DNA of 64,000 nt from Propionispora vibrioides (GTDB taxonomy: Bacteria > Bacillota > Negativicutes > Propionisporales > Propionisporaceae): assembly GCF_900110485.1 (NCBI RefSeq), contig NZ_FODY01000023.1, positions 17,352-81,351 of the forward strand, given 5' to 3'. Both the position numbers and the translations under genes were made by a program. Every line of letters starts with the position of its first letter. Position 1 is the stretch's first letter. Under the pieces are notes generated by a model. That model searched no databases and had not been told where the DNA came from. It worked only from the letters and a program-made list of their open reading frames with translations. This document shows positions 9,310 through 18,034 of this stretch, piece after piece.

Positions 9310-9468
9310 GCTTCATCCCGCGAAAATCTGTAGTAGCTCATCGGCCTTTTTGCTGCCAGTCTTCGTTGTCGTCGGCTTACATATGGCCGATATGCGCGCC
9401 TTCTCCACCTCGCCTGACAGCAAAAATTCTCAATGCCATACTACCTACATTTTTCCACCGGATGAAGC
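9310..9468. repeat. Dispersed palindromic repeat, family A copy 2
   Basis: About 159 bp, clearly homologous to 2754-2908, with ends GCTTCATCC and CCGGATGAAGC. In the inner stem a C-G pair of copy 1 is T-A here, a compensated change, with one other mismatch. This copy fills much of the 383-bp gap between the DUF169 gene and the LysR gene. The rest of the gap (9470-9639) holds AT-rich sequence in which I see nothing. Confidence 0.8.
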
Positions 9469-9639
9469 ACTAGGCAACTAAACAAAAGCACAACGATGGG
9501 TAAATCTGTCTCCTACACTGTAATTAACCATTCCCAGCTATAACCCTCTAAATAAAAACATGTTTCTATTCCGTTATTTTATCCAGCAACCTACAACCCA
9601 TGCCTTTTCCGTCAAAGTATGAAAAAACGCCAAATCCGG

Positions 9640-10542
9640 TTACCTTACTTCAGCCGCCCTGCCTTCATCAGCCAGGATTACATTTTCCAGCGCCAGCAGC
9701 GGCGGCGACATCCATTTATCACGATGAAACAGCATTTGCGCCTGAATTGGAATATCAAGCCCCGCCACAGGCAAGACTGCCAGTTCGCCGCGCTGCAGCT
9801 CTTCCTGTACAACAATTTCAGGCAGCAGCGAAATCCCCAGTTCATATTTAACGCATTGCTTGATTGATTCCAGACTGCCGAATTCCAAAATGGTGTTAGC
9901 CTCAATCCGTTCTTTTTCCAAAAGATGCTTCAAATCTACCGGATAACCGCAATACCCTTCGGGCAGCAAAAAGGTTTGACCGTTTAACTGCTGAACCGAC
10001 AGCGTCTTTCCGGTGGCCAATTCATGCTGCGGCGCCGCAACCAGCACCGTCTTGCCGCTGAACAGGCTTTTTTGCCGCAATTGAGGTTGTCCGGCTTCAT
10101 CCTGCAGACCAAAAGCCACATCAATACTATTTTGTTGCAACCACTGGGGAAAATCAATGCAATTGCCTACTTTCAGGTTGACCTGCACCTGCGGATACAA
10201 GGTTCTGTACCGTTTCAGCAAGGGCGGCAGCCAAAAAGCACAAAGCGTCTCAGCGGCTCCTACCACAATCGAACCGGCAAACACCACATCCTCGCGAAAA
10301 GCCTGTCTTGCCGCCTCGGCTTCCCGCACCATACGTTCGGCAAAAGGTAAGAAGATTTTCCCCCGGTCGGTCAAAAATACTTTCCGTCCGATACGTTCAA
10401 ATAGTTTCACATTCAGGTATGATTCCAGACTGTGGATATGCTCGGATATGGTCGACTGAGAGTAGTTTAGTGTCCGGGCGGTCTCACCGAAATGCAACAG
10501 GCGGGCAACAGTTATAAAGGTAATCAGATGTTTGCTGTCCAT
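9640..10542 (-). CDS. LysR family transcriptional regulator
   Basis: A 300-residue LysR regulator: winged helix-turn-helix in residues 1-65 (HLITFITVARLLHFGETAR, then SQSTISEHIHSLE), followed by a two-lobed substrate-binding domain (ADTLCAFWLPP-like start AAETLCAFWLPPLL). I chose the ATG at 10542 because GGAAGTG lies 6 bases before it and LysR proteins start with MDxxxLxTF; 10 extra upstream residues are possible. It diverges from a YjeH-like amino-acid exporter, the usual arrangement for a regulator controlling its neighbour. Confidence 0.87.
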   Translation of the reverse strand: MDSKHLITFITVARLLHFGETARTLNYSQSTISEHIHSLESYLNVKLFERIGRKVFLTDRGKIFLPFAERMVREAEAARQAFREDVVFAGSIVVGAAETLCAFWLPPLLKRYRTLYPQVQVNLKVGNCIDFPQWLQQNSIDVAFGLQDEAGQPQLRQKSLFSGKTVLVAAPQHELATGKTLSVQQLNGQTFLLPEGYCGYPVDLKHLLEKERIEANTILEFGSLESIKQCVKYELGISLLPEIVVQEELQRGELAVLPVAGLDIPIQAQMLFHRDKWMSPPLLALENVILADEGRAAEVR

Positions 10543-10586
10543 ATCATCACTTCCATCGTTTTTTTCGATCATTATCTTTTAAACAA

Positions 10587-10620
10587 TCGAATTATCACAT
10601 CATTACTTTTATGATACGAT
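10587..10620. promoter_or_regulatory. Candidate LysR operator
   Basis: ATCG-AAT-TATCA at 10587-10597 faces TGATA-CG-AT ending at 10620, an interrupted inverted repeat in the 126-bp space between the divergent LysR and permease genes. TATAGT at about 10620 could be the permease -10 box. Spacing fits a LysR site over the promoter, but this is an eye reading only. Confidence 0.35.
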
Positions 10621-10668
10621 ATAGTAAATCCTGTTGCAATCCAATTCTTATGTAAGGGAGCGCCCTCT

Positions 10669-11928
10669 ATGCAACCGCAAATAAAATTAAAAAAAAGCAT
10701 TACCTGGCTGCAAGGTTCGGCTTTAACGGTCGGAGCCGTTCTCGGCGCCGGTATCCTGGTTCTGCCGTCCATCACGGCAACGATGGCCGGCCCGGCCTCA
10801 CTCATCAGCTGGCTGCTTATGGGGCTGCTATCGCTGCCCATGGTTATTGTCATTAGTCTGATGTCCTCCCGCTTTCCCGATTCGGGAGGTATGGCAACCT
10901 ATGTCCGGCAAGGGTTCGGTGATTTTCCCAGCCGCCTTACCGGCGTACTCATGCTGACTGCTATGCCCTTTGGCATGCCCGTTACGGCTTTGATCGGTGC
11001 CCATTACCTGGCTAGTGTCTTCGGCTGGTCAGAGGCAGGCATTCACGCTGCAGCGGCCGGTATGCTGCTACTGGCCATTGCCCTGAATTACCGGGGTATT
11101 GAGTTGTCCGGCCGTACCCAGTTAGGTGTGGTATCCGTGATCCTGCTCATTCTCGCTTTTGCTGTTTTGTCTGCTCTGCCCGCCATTAAGCATTCGGCCT
11201 TTCTTCCTTTGCTTCCCCATGGCTGGACTGCCGTTGGTGAAGCCATGTCATTAATCTTTTTTGCTTTTATCGGCTGGGAAATGATCGGAAATTTAGCGGA
11301 GGAATTTAAAAACCCAACCAAAGATATCCCTATCAGCCTGGGCATCTCGGTTATTCTTGTTAACCTGTTATATCTTGCCGTGGCATTTGTCACGATCGGC
11401 AGTAATGTGTACCATTCCGAGACACCGCTCACCGCCATGGTCACACTGATATCCTACCGGTGGGGGAGCATGGCCGGGATAGTGGTAGCCATTTTAGGCT
11501 TTATTGCCTGCTATTGCCCTGTCCAGACCTTTATCGCCGGCTTCTCCCGCCTGGTATATGCCCAGGCCAGGGACGGACATTTCCCGCCCCACTTCGGCCA
11601 GTTGCATACCAAATTTCAAACGCCCCATATCGCACTGCTGGCCTTTGCCCCACTCTATTTGCTCATATTGTCGTTAAGCTACGTACTGTCCTGGGACCTG
11701 AAAGCACTGATCAATCTGCCCTGCGCTAATTTTCTTATCGTATACCTGCTTGGCATGCTGGCCTCAGCCCGCATTCTTTCCGGCAAAGCAGCCAAACTGT
11801 TGGCTTGGTTTAGCGCATTTGTATCGGGCATAGTCTTTTTATTCTCCGGTTGGGCGATCTTGTATCCCCTTGGCATAGCAGGTCTGCTGTCTTTACGGCA
11901 GTTTCGTGCCCGGCTTAAGCCGAACTGA
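10669..11928 (+). CDS. APC-superfamily amino-acid permease, YjeH-like exporter
   Basis: A 419-residue protein with about twelve helices. Helix 1 has the APC glycine motif GAVLGAGILVLP, and the length and layout (FPDSGGMATYVRQGFG, the FFAFIGWEMIGNLAEEFKNP box, and a C-terminal ASARIL segment) match E. coli YjeH, which exports methionine and branched-chain amino acids. The function here is therefore inferred as amino-acid export. Ribosome site AAGGGAG before ATG. Divergent from a LysR regulator. Confidence 0.82.
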   Translation: MQPQIKLKKSITWLQGSALTVGAVLGAGILVLPSITATMAGPASLISWLLMGLLSLPMVIVISLMSSRFPDSGGMATYVRQGFGDFPSRLTGVLMLTAMPFGMPVTALIGAHYLASVFGWSEAGIHAAAAGMLLLAIALNYRGIELSGRTQLGVVSVILLILAFAVLSALPAIKHSAFLPLLPHGWTAVGEAMSLIFFAFIGWEMIGNLAEEFKNPTKDIPISLGISVILVNLLYLAVAFVTIGSNVYHSETPLTAMVTLISYRWGSMAGIVVAILGFIACYCPVQTFIAGFSRLVYAQARDGHFPPHFGQLHTKFQTPHIALLAFAPLYLLILSLSYVLSWDLKALINLPCANFLIVYLLGMLASARILSGKAAKLLAWFSAFVSGIVFLFSGWAILYPLGIAGLLSLRQFRARLKPN

Positions 11929-11955
11929 TTGCGTTTGCGGTATGCCATACTGCCC

Positions 11956-12678
11956 TTATCGGAAATCGGCTTGGTTACCCAGCATTTTTTGTACCCAGGC
12001 AAAGGCATGCTTCGCCGAAAACTCGGCCATTCCCTTTTTATACAATACATCGGCTTTTTGGAAGCTGGCGGGCAGCGGCTGCACCGGGGGGAAAGGGAAA
12101 GAAATACAATACATCCCGGCCTGTTTAGCCGCCTCCACACCATACTGCGAATCTTCCAGCACCAGGCAATTTTCCGGCGGCACCCTAAGCCGTCTGGCCG
12201 TTTCCAGAAAAATATCGGGAGCCGGTTTTCCCTTCGCCACTTCCTCCGCCGAAACAAACAATTGAAAATAAGAAGCAATGCCGGTAATTGAGGCCAGTAA
12301 CTCAATAACCTCTACAGAAGAGCCCGAAGCAATGGCCATCGGCATGTTTTCCGCCTGCAAACGCCGCAAGAAAGAAAACATTTCCGGAAAAACCTTGGTA
12401 TTCTCTCTGGCGATATCCAGATAGTAACGGTTCTTCTTTTCCATTAAACTTTCCAGAGATTCGGTAATTTGAAAACTCTGCTTAATCTCTTTTATCATAT
12501 CCAGCGAACTGATACCAACGTATTTAAGACCCATTTCCTCGGTAAAATCAATATCATATTCCTTTAGCAATTTTTTATCGCTCTCATAATAGTTAGGTTC
12601 ACTGTCAATCAAGGTACCGTCCAAATCAAAAATAACCGCTTTAATCGGCACTCCCGGATTGTTCTGCCCTTTTGTCAT
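11956..12678 (-). CDS. HAD-superfamily phosphatase, beta-phosphoglucomutase-like
   Basis: A 240-residue HAD hydrolase. Motif I is VIFDLDGTLIDSEP near residue 15, motif II is IASGSS, the Lys is in AKGKPAPDIFLETA (motif III) and motif IV is CLVLEDSQYGVEAAKQAG. A helical cap of subclass I lies between motifs I and II. Proteins of this type are phosphosugar phosphatases or phosphoglucomutases. The substrate is unknown. The ATG at 12678 is preceded by GGGAGGG, which decides it over the in-frame upstream start. It converges with the APC permease gene. Confidence 0.85.
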   Translation of the reverse strand: MTKGQNNPGVPIKAVIFDLDGTLIDSEPNYYESDKKLLKEYDIDFTEEMGLKYVGISSLDMIKEIKQSFQITESLESLMEKKNRYYLDIARENTKVFPEMFSFLRRLQAENMPMAIASGSSVEVIELLASITGIASYFQLFVSAEEVAKGKPAPDIFLETARRLRVPPENCLVLEDSQYGVEAAKQAGMYCISFPFPPVQPLPASFQKADVLYKKGMAEFSAKHAFAWVQKMLGNQADFR

Positions 12679-12814
12679 AGCTACCCTCCCGTTTATTAAG
12701 CCGGCCGGCTGCCGCCGTATAGCCTTCTTTCTCCTATTGTAACAGACCGCGCAGAGCGTCGTAAACAACACCTGTAAACACTTGAGTATTTTACTGCCGG
12801 GACTGACACCGGCA

Positions 12815-12852
12815 TAAAAACATCCCGCAGGGAAATCCCTCCGGGATGTTTT
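12815..12852 (-). terminator. Terminator of cyclopropane synthase gene
   Basis: AACATCCCG-C-AGGGA pairs with TCCCT-CCGGGATGTT around a short loop; the minus-strand read continues into TTTTTA. It lies 33 bases after the cfa stop. Confidence 0.75.
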
Positions 12853-12884
12853 AGGTTTCTCGCGGCAAAGCGCGAACCACCGGT

Positions 12885-14045
12885 TTATTCAGCATAAACA
12901 TGTTCATAAGTCAGGGGAGTCTCGTTATTAATCCCTTTGGAAAATAGCAATTGATGGATATCCAGCCCTGACACCCGGAAAGCAGAGGCGCAGCCTCTTA
13001 AATATAGCTCCCACATACGGATAAACCGTTCATCAAATTTTTGCCGGATAAGATCTTTTTTCTGCGCGAAGTTTTCATACCAGCGATCCAGCGTCATGGC
13101 ATAATGCAGGCGCAGGCTTTCCAACTGCAGCAAATGAAAATCATATTCCGGCAGCAGCCACACCGTCTCCCGCAATGATGGAACATACCCTCCCGGGAAA
13201 ATATACTTGGCAATCCAGGGATTGGTCACTTCCTCAAACATACCTGTAATAGAATGCAGCAAAGATAGACCACCGGGAACCAGCAAGTTATGTACCTGTT
13301 GCATATAGCGTCCTAAATTCGCTCTTCCCACATGCTCAAACATGCCGACACTGACAATTTTATCAAACTGTTCTTTTCGCGGATCGACCTCCAGATAATG
13401 CCGCAGCTCGACCTGGACCTGATCCTCCAGCCCCAACTCGGCGATCCGTCGCTTAGTGCCTTCATATTGCTCGGTACTTAGGGTAATACCGGTCGCCTTC
13501 ACCTGATATTGCTGGGCGGCCCGGATAATCAGCCAGCCCCAGCCGCAGCCAATATCCAGCAGCCGCTCTCCCGGTTTAAGGTTCAGCTTTTTCAATATAT
13601 GATCAATTTTCTGTAGCTGCGCCTGCTGCAGGGAATCTCCCGGTTCTTTAAAATAGGCGCAGGAATAACTCATCGTTTCATCCAGCCAGAGGGAAAAGAA
13701 ATCATTGCCCAAATCATAATGATGCTCAATATGCTCCTGCTGTACCTTACAATCCACAGTGCCGGGGTTCAAAACCCCCTGTCGTTCCAGTGGCTGAGGC
13801 TGGGTGTTCAGCATAACGATACGAATGATATCGTCCATCGAGCCCTCCAGGTCGATCAGCCCGTCCATATAGGCTTCTCCCAGGGCCAGCACCATATCCT
13901 CCGTATTGAACTTTATGGGCGGCTCCTTATGAAAAATCACTTTAAAGGACGGCGGTTCACCGCCATAGGACTCTTCCTCCCCATCCCAGAATACAACGGA
14001 AAATCCACCTTTTTTCCAGGTTTTCAGCAAAAGTTTCAGTGCCAT
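12885..14045 (-). CDS. cfa: Cyclopropane-fatty-acyl-phospholipid synthase
   Basis: A 386-residue SAM-dependent enzyme that adds a methylene bridge to unsaturated membrane lipid chains. An N-terminal lipid-binding part (VFWDGEEESYG, then IDLEGSMDDII) precedes the methyltransferase: HYDLGNDFFSLWLDETMSYSCAYF, the SAM loop LLDIGCGWGWL and the VSVGMFEHVG strand. These match the CFA synthase family well. I placed the start at ATG 14045 because homologues begin there; the Shine-Dalgarno before it is weak and the frame is open upstream to a GTG at 14141. It stands alone, with its own terminator. Confidence 0.9.
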   Translation of the reverse strand: MALKLLLKTWKKGGFSVVFWDGEEESYGGEPPSFKVIFHKEPPIKFNTEDMVLALGEAYMDGLIDLEGSMDDIIRIVMLNTQPQPLERQGVLNPGTVDCKVQQEHIEHHYDLGNDFFSLWLDETMSYSCAYFKEPGDSLQQAQLQKIDHILKKLNLKPGERLLDIGCGWGWLIIRAAQQYQVKATGITLSTEQYEGTKRRIAELGLEDQVQVELRHYLEVDPRKEQFDKIVSVGMFEHVGRANLGRYMQQVHNLLVPGGLSLLHSITGMFEEVTNPWIAKYIFPGGYVPSLRETVWLLPEYDFHLLQLESLRLHYAMTLDRWYENFAQKKDLIRQKFDERFIRMWELYLRGCASAFRVSGLDIHQLLFSKGINNETPLTYEHVYAE

Positions 14046-14368
14046 TTTTTTCAACAACCCAATCACCCCATGTATCTCCAAAATATTAAACCCAAAGCGG
14101 TAAAACAGGCAGTTCAAAAATATCCGGAAATCCTGTAGCACGACAAAGCAACATCGCTGTTACGAAACCTATATTGCCCACTTACCACTGATTATACGCT
14201 TCTCCTCCGACCCTATCAATTAAACAAAAACAAGATAAGGAAAGATTTTACAGGCATTCTTGACTTTCTGCCGTCTAAATCGGACTTTCTCTTCCATTTT
14301 GCCCAAAAATCGCCTAAAAACACGGCAAAATTACTCTTTCCTCTGTAGCGGATAAACATTGTCCAAAT

Positions 14369-14415
14369 AAAAACTGCCGGCTGTGACCACTTTCGTGATC
14401 GCCGCCGGCAATTTC
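14369..14415 (-). terminator. Terminator of PagL-like gene
   Basis: TGCCGGC pairs with GCCGGCA, extended by GTGACCAC against GTG-ATC, and the minus-strand read runs into GTTTTTATTT. It sits 110 bases after the pagL-like stop. The remaining sequence to the cfa start (14046-14368) is AT-rich, with no gene seen. Confidence 0.7.
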
Positions 14416-14527
14416 TTTATTTTCTACTTTCCCTTATCCCTTTTCAGCACATCCTAAATGATCGAACCGGCCACTGTTTATCGTTGATCAGTTATTTCCC
14501 GATGGGCCGGCCATCCTCTGTTTATTC

Positions 14528-15091
14528 TTAAAACTTGCTGGTTACGCCCATGGATACGCCGTGCGCATTATACGAGGGATTATGACCACGATAACCACCA
14601 TTGGAAACATGCATGAACATGTAGCCAACATTCAGCGAGGTATTCTCGTTAAACTTATAAACGAACTGCGGGCCTGCCCGCCACATAAAGTTATAGTACC
14701 GCCCACCGGCCGGAAAGATTTTGTCATACACGATAAAGCCACCGCTCATATCAAATGCCACCGCTAGCTTGCCGGAAAGCTCCCGCTCGTTGCGCACCAG
14801 ATAAACAGGTCCGATACCGGTTGCGCTACTGTCCTGATCCTGCCGCGTATAGTCTATGCTGCCTTGGGGACGGGTGATGGTGATGCCCCGGTAGACGGAC
14901 CGGCTACCCTTCTCCGAAATCTTTTGCAGAACATGCAGCGATACCGTATCCAGATCGCGGTTTGCTTTCATGGGCGTTAAATAATCCCAGTCCAGCTCCA
15001 GTTTGGCGTCCGCCGCATAGCCAATGGGTCTTCCCGCCATAAAAGCCAATAGCACAGTCAGTACGATAACCGGATAAAAATATTTACGCAC
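14528..15091 (-). CDS. PagL-like lipid A 3-O-deacylase / acyloxyacyl hydrolase
   Basis: A 187-residue protein with a cleavable signal peptide (MRKYFYPVIVLTVLLAFMAG, likely cut near GYAADA) and alternating beta-strand pattern. The C-terminal signature HVSNGGYRGHNPSYN fits the PagL catalytic His-Ser region, and the last residue is Phe, as in outer-membrane barrels. PagL removes a 3-linked acyl chain from lipid A in the outer membrane. This implies that the host makes lipopolysaccharide, so it is a diderm. GTG start with GGGAG 9 bases upstream. It has its own terminator downstream; upstream is the diguanylate cyclase gene. Confidence 0.82.
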   Translation of the reverse strand: MRKYFYPVIVLTVLLAFMAGRPIGYAADAKLELDWDYLTPMKANRDLDTVSLHVLQKISEKGSRSVYRGITITRPQGSIDYTRQDQDSSATGIGPVYLVRNERELSGKLAVAFDMSGGFIVYDKIFPAGGRYYNFMWRAGPQFVYKFNENTSLNVGYMFMHVSNGGYRGHNPSYNAHGVSMGVTSKF

Positions 15092-15230
15092 AATATGACG
15101 CTCCCTATGTAAAAATTTTCTTGCTGCGTCCTGTTTTTTCTGCAGAACATGTTAGATATTCTAGGTAGCGGAGCATTTTCCTGTCGCCCTATCAATGTAT
15201 TGTAAAAATTCCGGCATACCCGGCTGCATC

Positions 15231-16340
15231 TCAGGCTTCGCTTAAGTGCACTTGATTGCGTCCCCAGCGTTTGGCCTGATAGAGTGCTTCATCCGCCCGG
15301 TTTAATGCCTCGGCAAAGGACCGGTCTTTATCGCAAACCTCGGTTACACCGATGCTCACGGTAGTTTGCAGCATCCTTTTATTAAAAAAAGCTTTGTTTT
15401 GCTCACAGGAATAACGGATCTTCTCCGCAACCTCATTAGCAAAATCCAGACAGGTAACAGGCAATATCAGCGCAAACTCTTCGCCACCCAGTCGGCCCAT
15501 GATATCGCCAGCCCGTGTATGCTGCAATATCAGCTTGGAAAAGGACAATAAAAAAGCATCGCCTGCGGCATGGCCGAATTTATCATTCAAATTCTTAAAA
15601 AAGTCCAAATCCAGCATAATCAGCGCAAAAACCTCTTGATTTTCCTGAAACCGGTTGAATAATTCCTCACCCAACTGAAAAAACTTACGCCGGTTGAAAG
15701 CACCTGTCAGGCAATCGGTATAGGCGGACTTCTCCAGTTCCAGGCGCAGGTTTTGTTCTTTTACCAACGCATAATAATGTTCATGACGAAAGGCACAAAG
15801 TTTTACCGCAATAACAAGACCTAAGATAAACGAAAGCACATAAGCACAAGTGATGACTTCCCAGGACAAGGTATACGGAGAATTTCTTAAAAAAGCTGCG
15901 ATAGCCAAATCAATGATGACCTGGCAGCCGGCCAAGACAGCTTTTTTCCCTACCGCGCCCGGAAAATAGATCAATATTAAAAGAACAATCAAAGGGTCCA
16001 GATAAGTAAAATTGATGTTGTCGGCTTGCCTGGTCAGATTCACGTAGGCAAGCAGCAAAACCAGTAAGACAGACCAACCATACACCAACCGCTCATGCTG
16101 CTGATAGGATTTTATCCGCCGCAAAAAAAACAGACAGCCTACCGACAATGCCGTAAAGATCAGACGGACCAAAACAGTCTGATAAAACAGCAAGCCTGTC
16201 CCTAAAAAAACATAATCATTGATGACGAATAGGAGACAGAAGCAAATAGCAACCACAATCCCGGTTTTCGTATTTGCTACGTCCTCCTTTAAATAAAATT
16301 GCTCTACCGCACTGTCAGTATACCGAATAAACCTGGACAT
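15231..16340 (-). CDS. Membrane-bound GGDEF diguanylate cyclase
   Basis: A 369-residue protein that makes the second messenger cyclic di-GMP. Six or so hydrophobic helices (residues 28-200) are followed by a short coiled linker and a GGDEF domain: DCLTGAFNRR, DLDFFKNLND, active-site loop GRLGGEEF near residue 281 and SIGVT. GGEEF is a functional variant. An RxxD inhibitory site is not evident. I chose ATG at 16340, preceded by GTGAGGA; the open frame extends 35 residues upstream. The signal sensed by the membrane part is unknown. Confidence 0.9.
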   Translation of the reverse strand: MSRFIRYTDSAVEQFYLKEDVANTKTGIVVAICFCLLFVINDYVFLGTGLLFYQTVLVRLIFTALSVGCLFFLRRIKSYQQHERLVYGWSVLLVLLLAYVNLTRQADNINFTYLDPLIVLLILIYFPGAVGKKAVLAGCQVIIDLAIAAFLRNSPYTLSWEVITCAYVLSFILGLVIAVKLCAFRHEHYYALVKEQNLRLELEKSAYTDCLTGAFNRRKFFQLGEELFNRFQENQEVFALIMLDLDFFKNLNDKFGHAAGDAFLLSFSKLILQHTRAGDIMGRLGGEEFALILPVTCLDFANEVAEKIRYSCEQNKAFFNKRMLQTTVSIGVTEVCDKDRSFAEALNRADEALYQAKRWGRNQVHLSEA

Positions 16341-16474
16341 GTCACGATTCCTCACTAATCCGCTATTTACTTCCATTATACCGCACTGCATTGTCGAAAT
16401 TCGGATAAAAAGCTCGAAATCGAGTTTATTTTTTTTCATCGGCAAAAATCTTTATTGCGCCTGCCTGTCACCCT

Positions 16475-17755
16475 CTACTCCAGCATGATTTGCAGGATTT
16501 CCGCATCGGTCGCCCGCATGCCGCGCGAAGCCAGCCGGCCCACAGCGGCAATGGTTTCTTCCACATCGTGTTTGATAATTCCCTGACCGGCCTGATATTG
16601 GCTGCCCCGCCGGGCCAGCGTATGCGCCATATAGGCAGCGTCCAGGCAGGAAGCTATCTTGGCCGCACAGGACGGTTTTGCGCCGTCACAGACAATACCG
16701 GGCACATTGGCCAGCATATTGTGGATGGTCTGATTGATTTGCCGCAAATTGCCTCCCGCCAAATAGGTAATCGCAGCACCGCTGGAACAAGCTGCGCTGA
16801 CGGCACCGCAAAAGGCAGACAAACGACCAATAGAAGTCTTTTGGTGAATGGTTAATAAATTGGAAAGTACCAAACCGCGATACAGCCTTTCTTCCGGCAA
16901 TTGCTGCTCGCTGGCATACACAATCACCGGAACAGTACTGGCAATCGATTGATTCCCGCTGCCGGAATTGGTGATAACGGGCAGCATGCAGCCCCCCATT
17001 CTTGCCTCCGAAGCGGCGGCTGCATAAGCTTTTATCTTACACAGCACCTGATCGCCCTGTCCGCTGTCCAGCAAGGTACGGCCTATTCTCACCCCATAGG
17101 CCCCGCACAGCCCCGCTTCGGCCAGAGCCATGTTGCAGGCAACCTGCCTGGTAATAATCCCTTTTACCCACTCCAACGGCACCTTGCTGGCAAACCGGTA
17201 AATGTCCCGCACTGTGAGCAGGGAGCGGTCGGTCGTTACCCCTTCGTTTATACGCGTTTCCGCCGCTTCCTGCTGCAGGAGTTGTCCATTCTTTTCGATC
17301 CGGCATATATGAGTGTGCGTATTCTTTAATTCCACGGTAACGGTATCCGATCCGGACGACAAGTGTAAAATGAGGTGCAGGTTAATGTCTGTATTCAGTA
17401 GTCTGATGTCGCCAAATTGATTTTTCTCCAATTGCTTAACCTCTGCCATACCGGCCGGCGTCATATGAGCCAGCACCTCCAGACGCTCGGCGGCCTTGCC
17501 GCCCACCAGCCCGGCCAGCATGGCCGCCCGAATCCCCGCAAGTCCACCGGTATTGGGTATGACCACACTTTTAACATTTTTCACTATATTACCGCTGCAT
17601 TCCAGTATGGCTTTTTCCGGAAAACTCCCCAGAACCTCCCGGGCTTTGGCGGCGGCATAAGCAATGGCAATCGGCTCAGTGCACCCCAAAGCCGGCACCA
17701 GTTCTTCCTTCAATATCTCAAGATAATTTTCAAATAATGTCCTGCCTTTATTCAT
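16475..17755 (-). CDS. cyuA: L-cysteine desulfidase/serine dehydratase-like protein CyuA (UPF0597)
   Basis: A 426-residue UPF0597 protein. ALGCTEPIAIAYAAAKAR at the start, KSVVIPNTGGLAGIRAA, the Cys of GGCMLPVITNSGSGNQ, and CDGAKPSCAAKIAS supply the cysteines expected to hold an Fe-S cluster as in anaerobic L-serine dehydratases. Family members (E. coli YhaM/CyuA) break down L-cysteine to pyruvate, ammonia and sulfide under anaerobic conditions. Ribosome site AAGGAG before ATG. It sits directly behind a sigma-54-type promoter and downstream of the sigma-54 activator gene, so it should be induced by that regulator. Confidence 0.88.
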   Translation of the reverse strand: MNKGRTLFENYLEILKEELVPALGCTEPIAIAYAAAKAREVLGSFPEKAILECSGNIVKNVKSVVIPNTGGLAGIRAAMLAGLVGGKAAERLEVLAHMTPAGMAEVKQLEKNQFGDIRLLNTDINLHLILHLSSGSDTVTVELKNTHTHICRIEKNGQLLQQEAAETRINEGVTTDRSLLTVRDIYRFASKVPLEWVKGIITRQVACNMALAEAGLCGAYGVRIGRTLLDSGQGDQVLCKIKAYAAAASEARMGGCMLPVITNSGSGNQSIASTVPVIVYASEQQLPEERLYRGLVLSNLLTIHQKTSIGRLSAFCGAVSAACSSGAAITYLAGGNLRQINQTIHNMLANVPGIVCDGAKPSCAAKIASCLDAAYMAHTLARRGSQYQAGQGIIKHDVEETIAAVGRLASRGMRATDAEILQIMLE

Positions 17756-17806
17756 AAGCTGTTTCCACTCCTTTACAAAATCAAAGCATCATTTCCCTTT
17801 TTCATT

Positions 17807-17822
17807 AGCAAAAAGCATGCCA
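17807..17822 (-). promoter_or_regulatory. Sigma-54 (-24/-12) promoter of cyuA
   Basis: On the minus strand the sequence is TGGCATGCTTTTTGCT. The -24 box TGGCA-G and -12 box TTGC are in the exact family spacing; one base differs from the consensus TGGCACG-N4-TTGCW. It begins about 50 bases before the cyuA start codon, giving a short leader of about 40 bases. Confidence 0.85.
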
Positions 17823-17911
17823 TATTTCACAAAAACAGCTACTAATTTGTCGAACCCTTTATTTCCCGGGTAATACGTCAATCCGCAAACGATCAGTTTA
17901 GGTTCGTTTGC

Positions 17912-17953
17912 TAAAAAAAAGCAACCGGTCTTCGCAAGTTTGCGAAGACCGGT
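17912..17953 (-). terminator. Terminator of the sigma-54 activator gene
   Basis: ACCGGTCTTCGCAA faces TTGCGAAGACCGGT, a perfect 14-bp palindrome, and the minus-strand read continues into GC-TTTTTTTT. It separates the regulator transcript from the cyuA promoter. Confidence 0.85.
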
Positions 17954-17998
17954 CTAAACAACACTAGGCTGGCAGCCTGCCAACGGTTGTTTGTAATA

Positions 17999-18016
17999 GT
18001 GAGAACGATTTCTCAC
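17999..18016. promoter_or_regulatory. Candidate upstream activator site for the sigma-54 regulator
   Basis: GTGAGAA-CGAT-TTCTCAC, a perfect inverted repeat with a third half-site (ATTGAGAAA) directly after it. It lies about 190 bases upstream of the cyuA sigma-54 promoter, a normal distance for an enhancer site. It is also just beyond the activator's own stop codon. Confidence 0.6.
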
Positions 18017-18034
18017 CATTGAGAAACCACAAGC

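Noticed and set aside
10572..10853. Minus-strand 93-codon frame opposite the APC permease start
   Set aside because: It is a shadow of the permease and overlaps the intergenic regulatory region.
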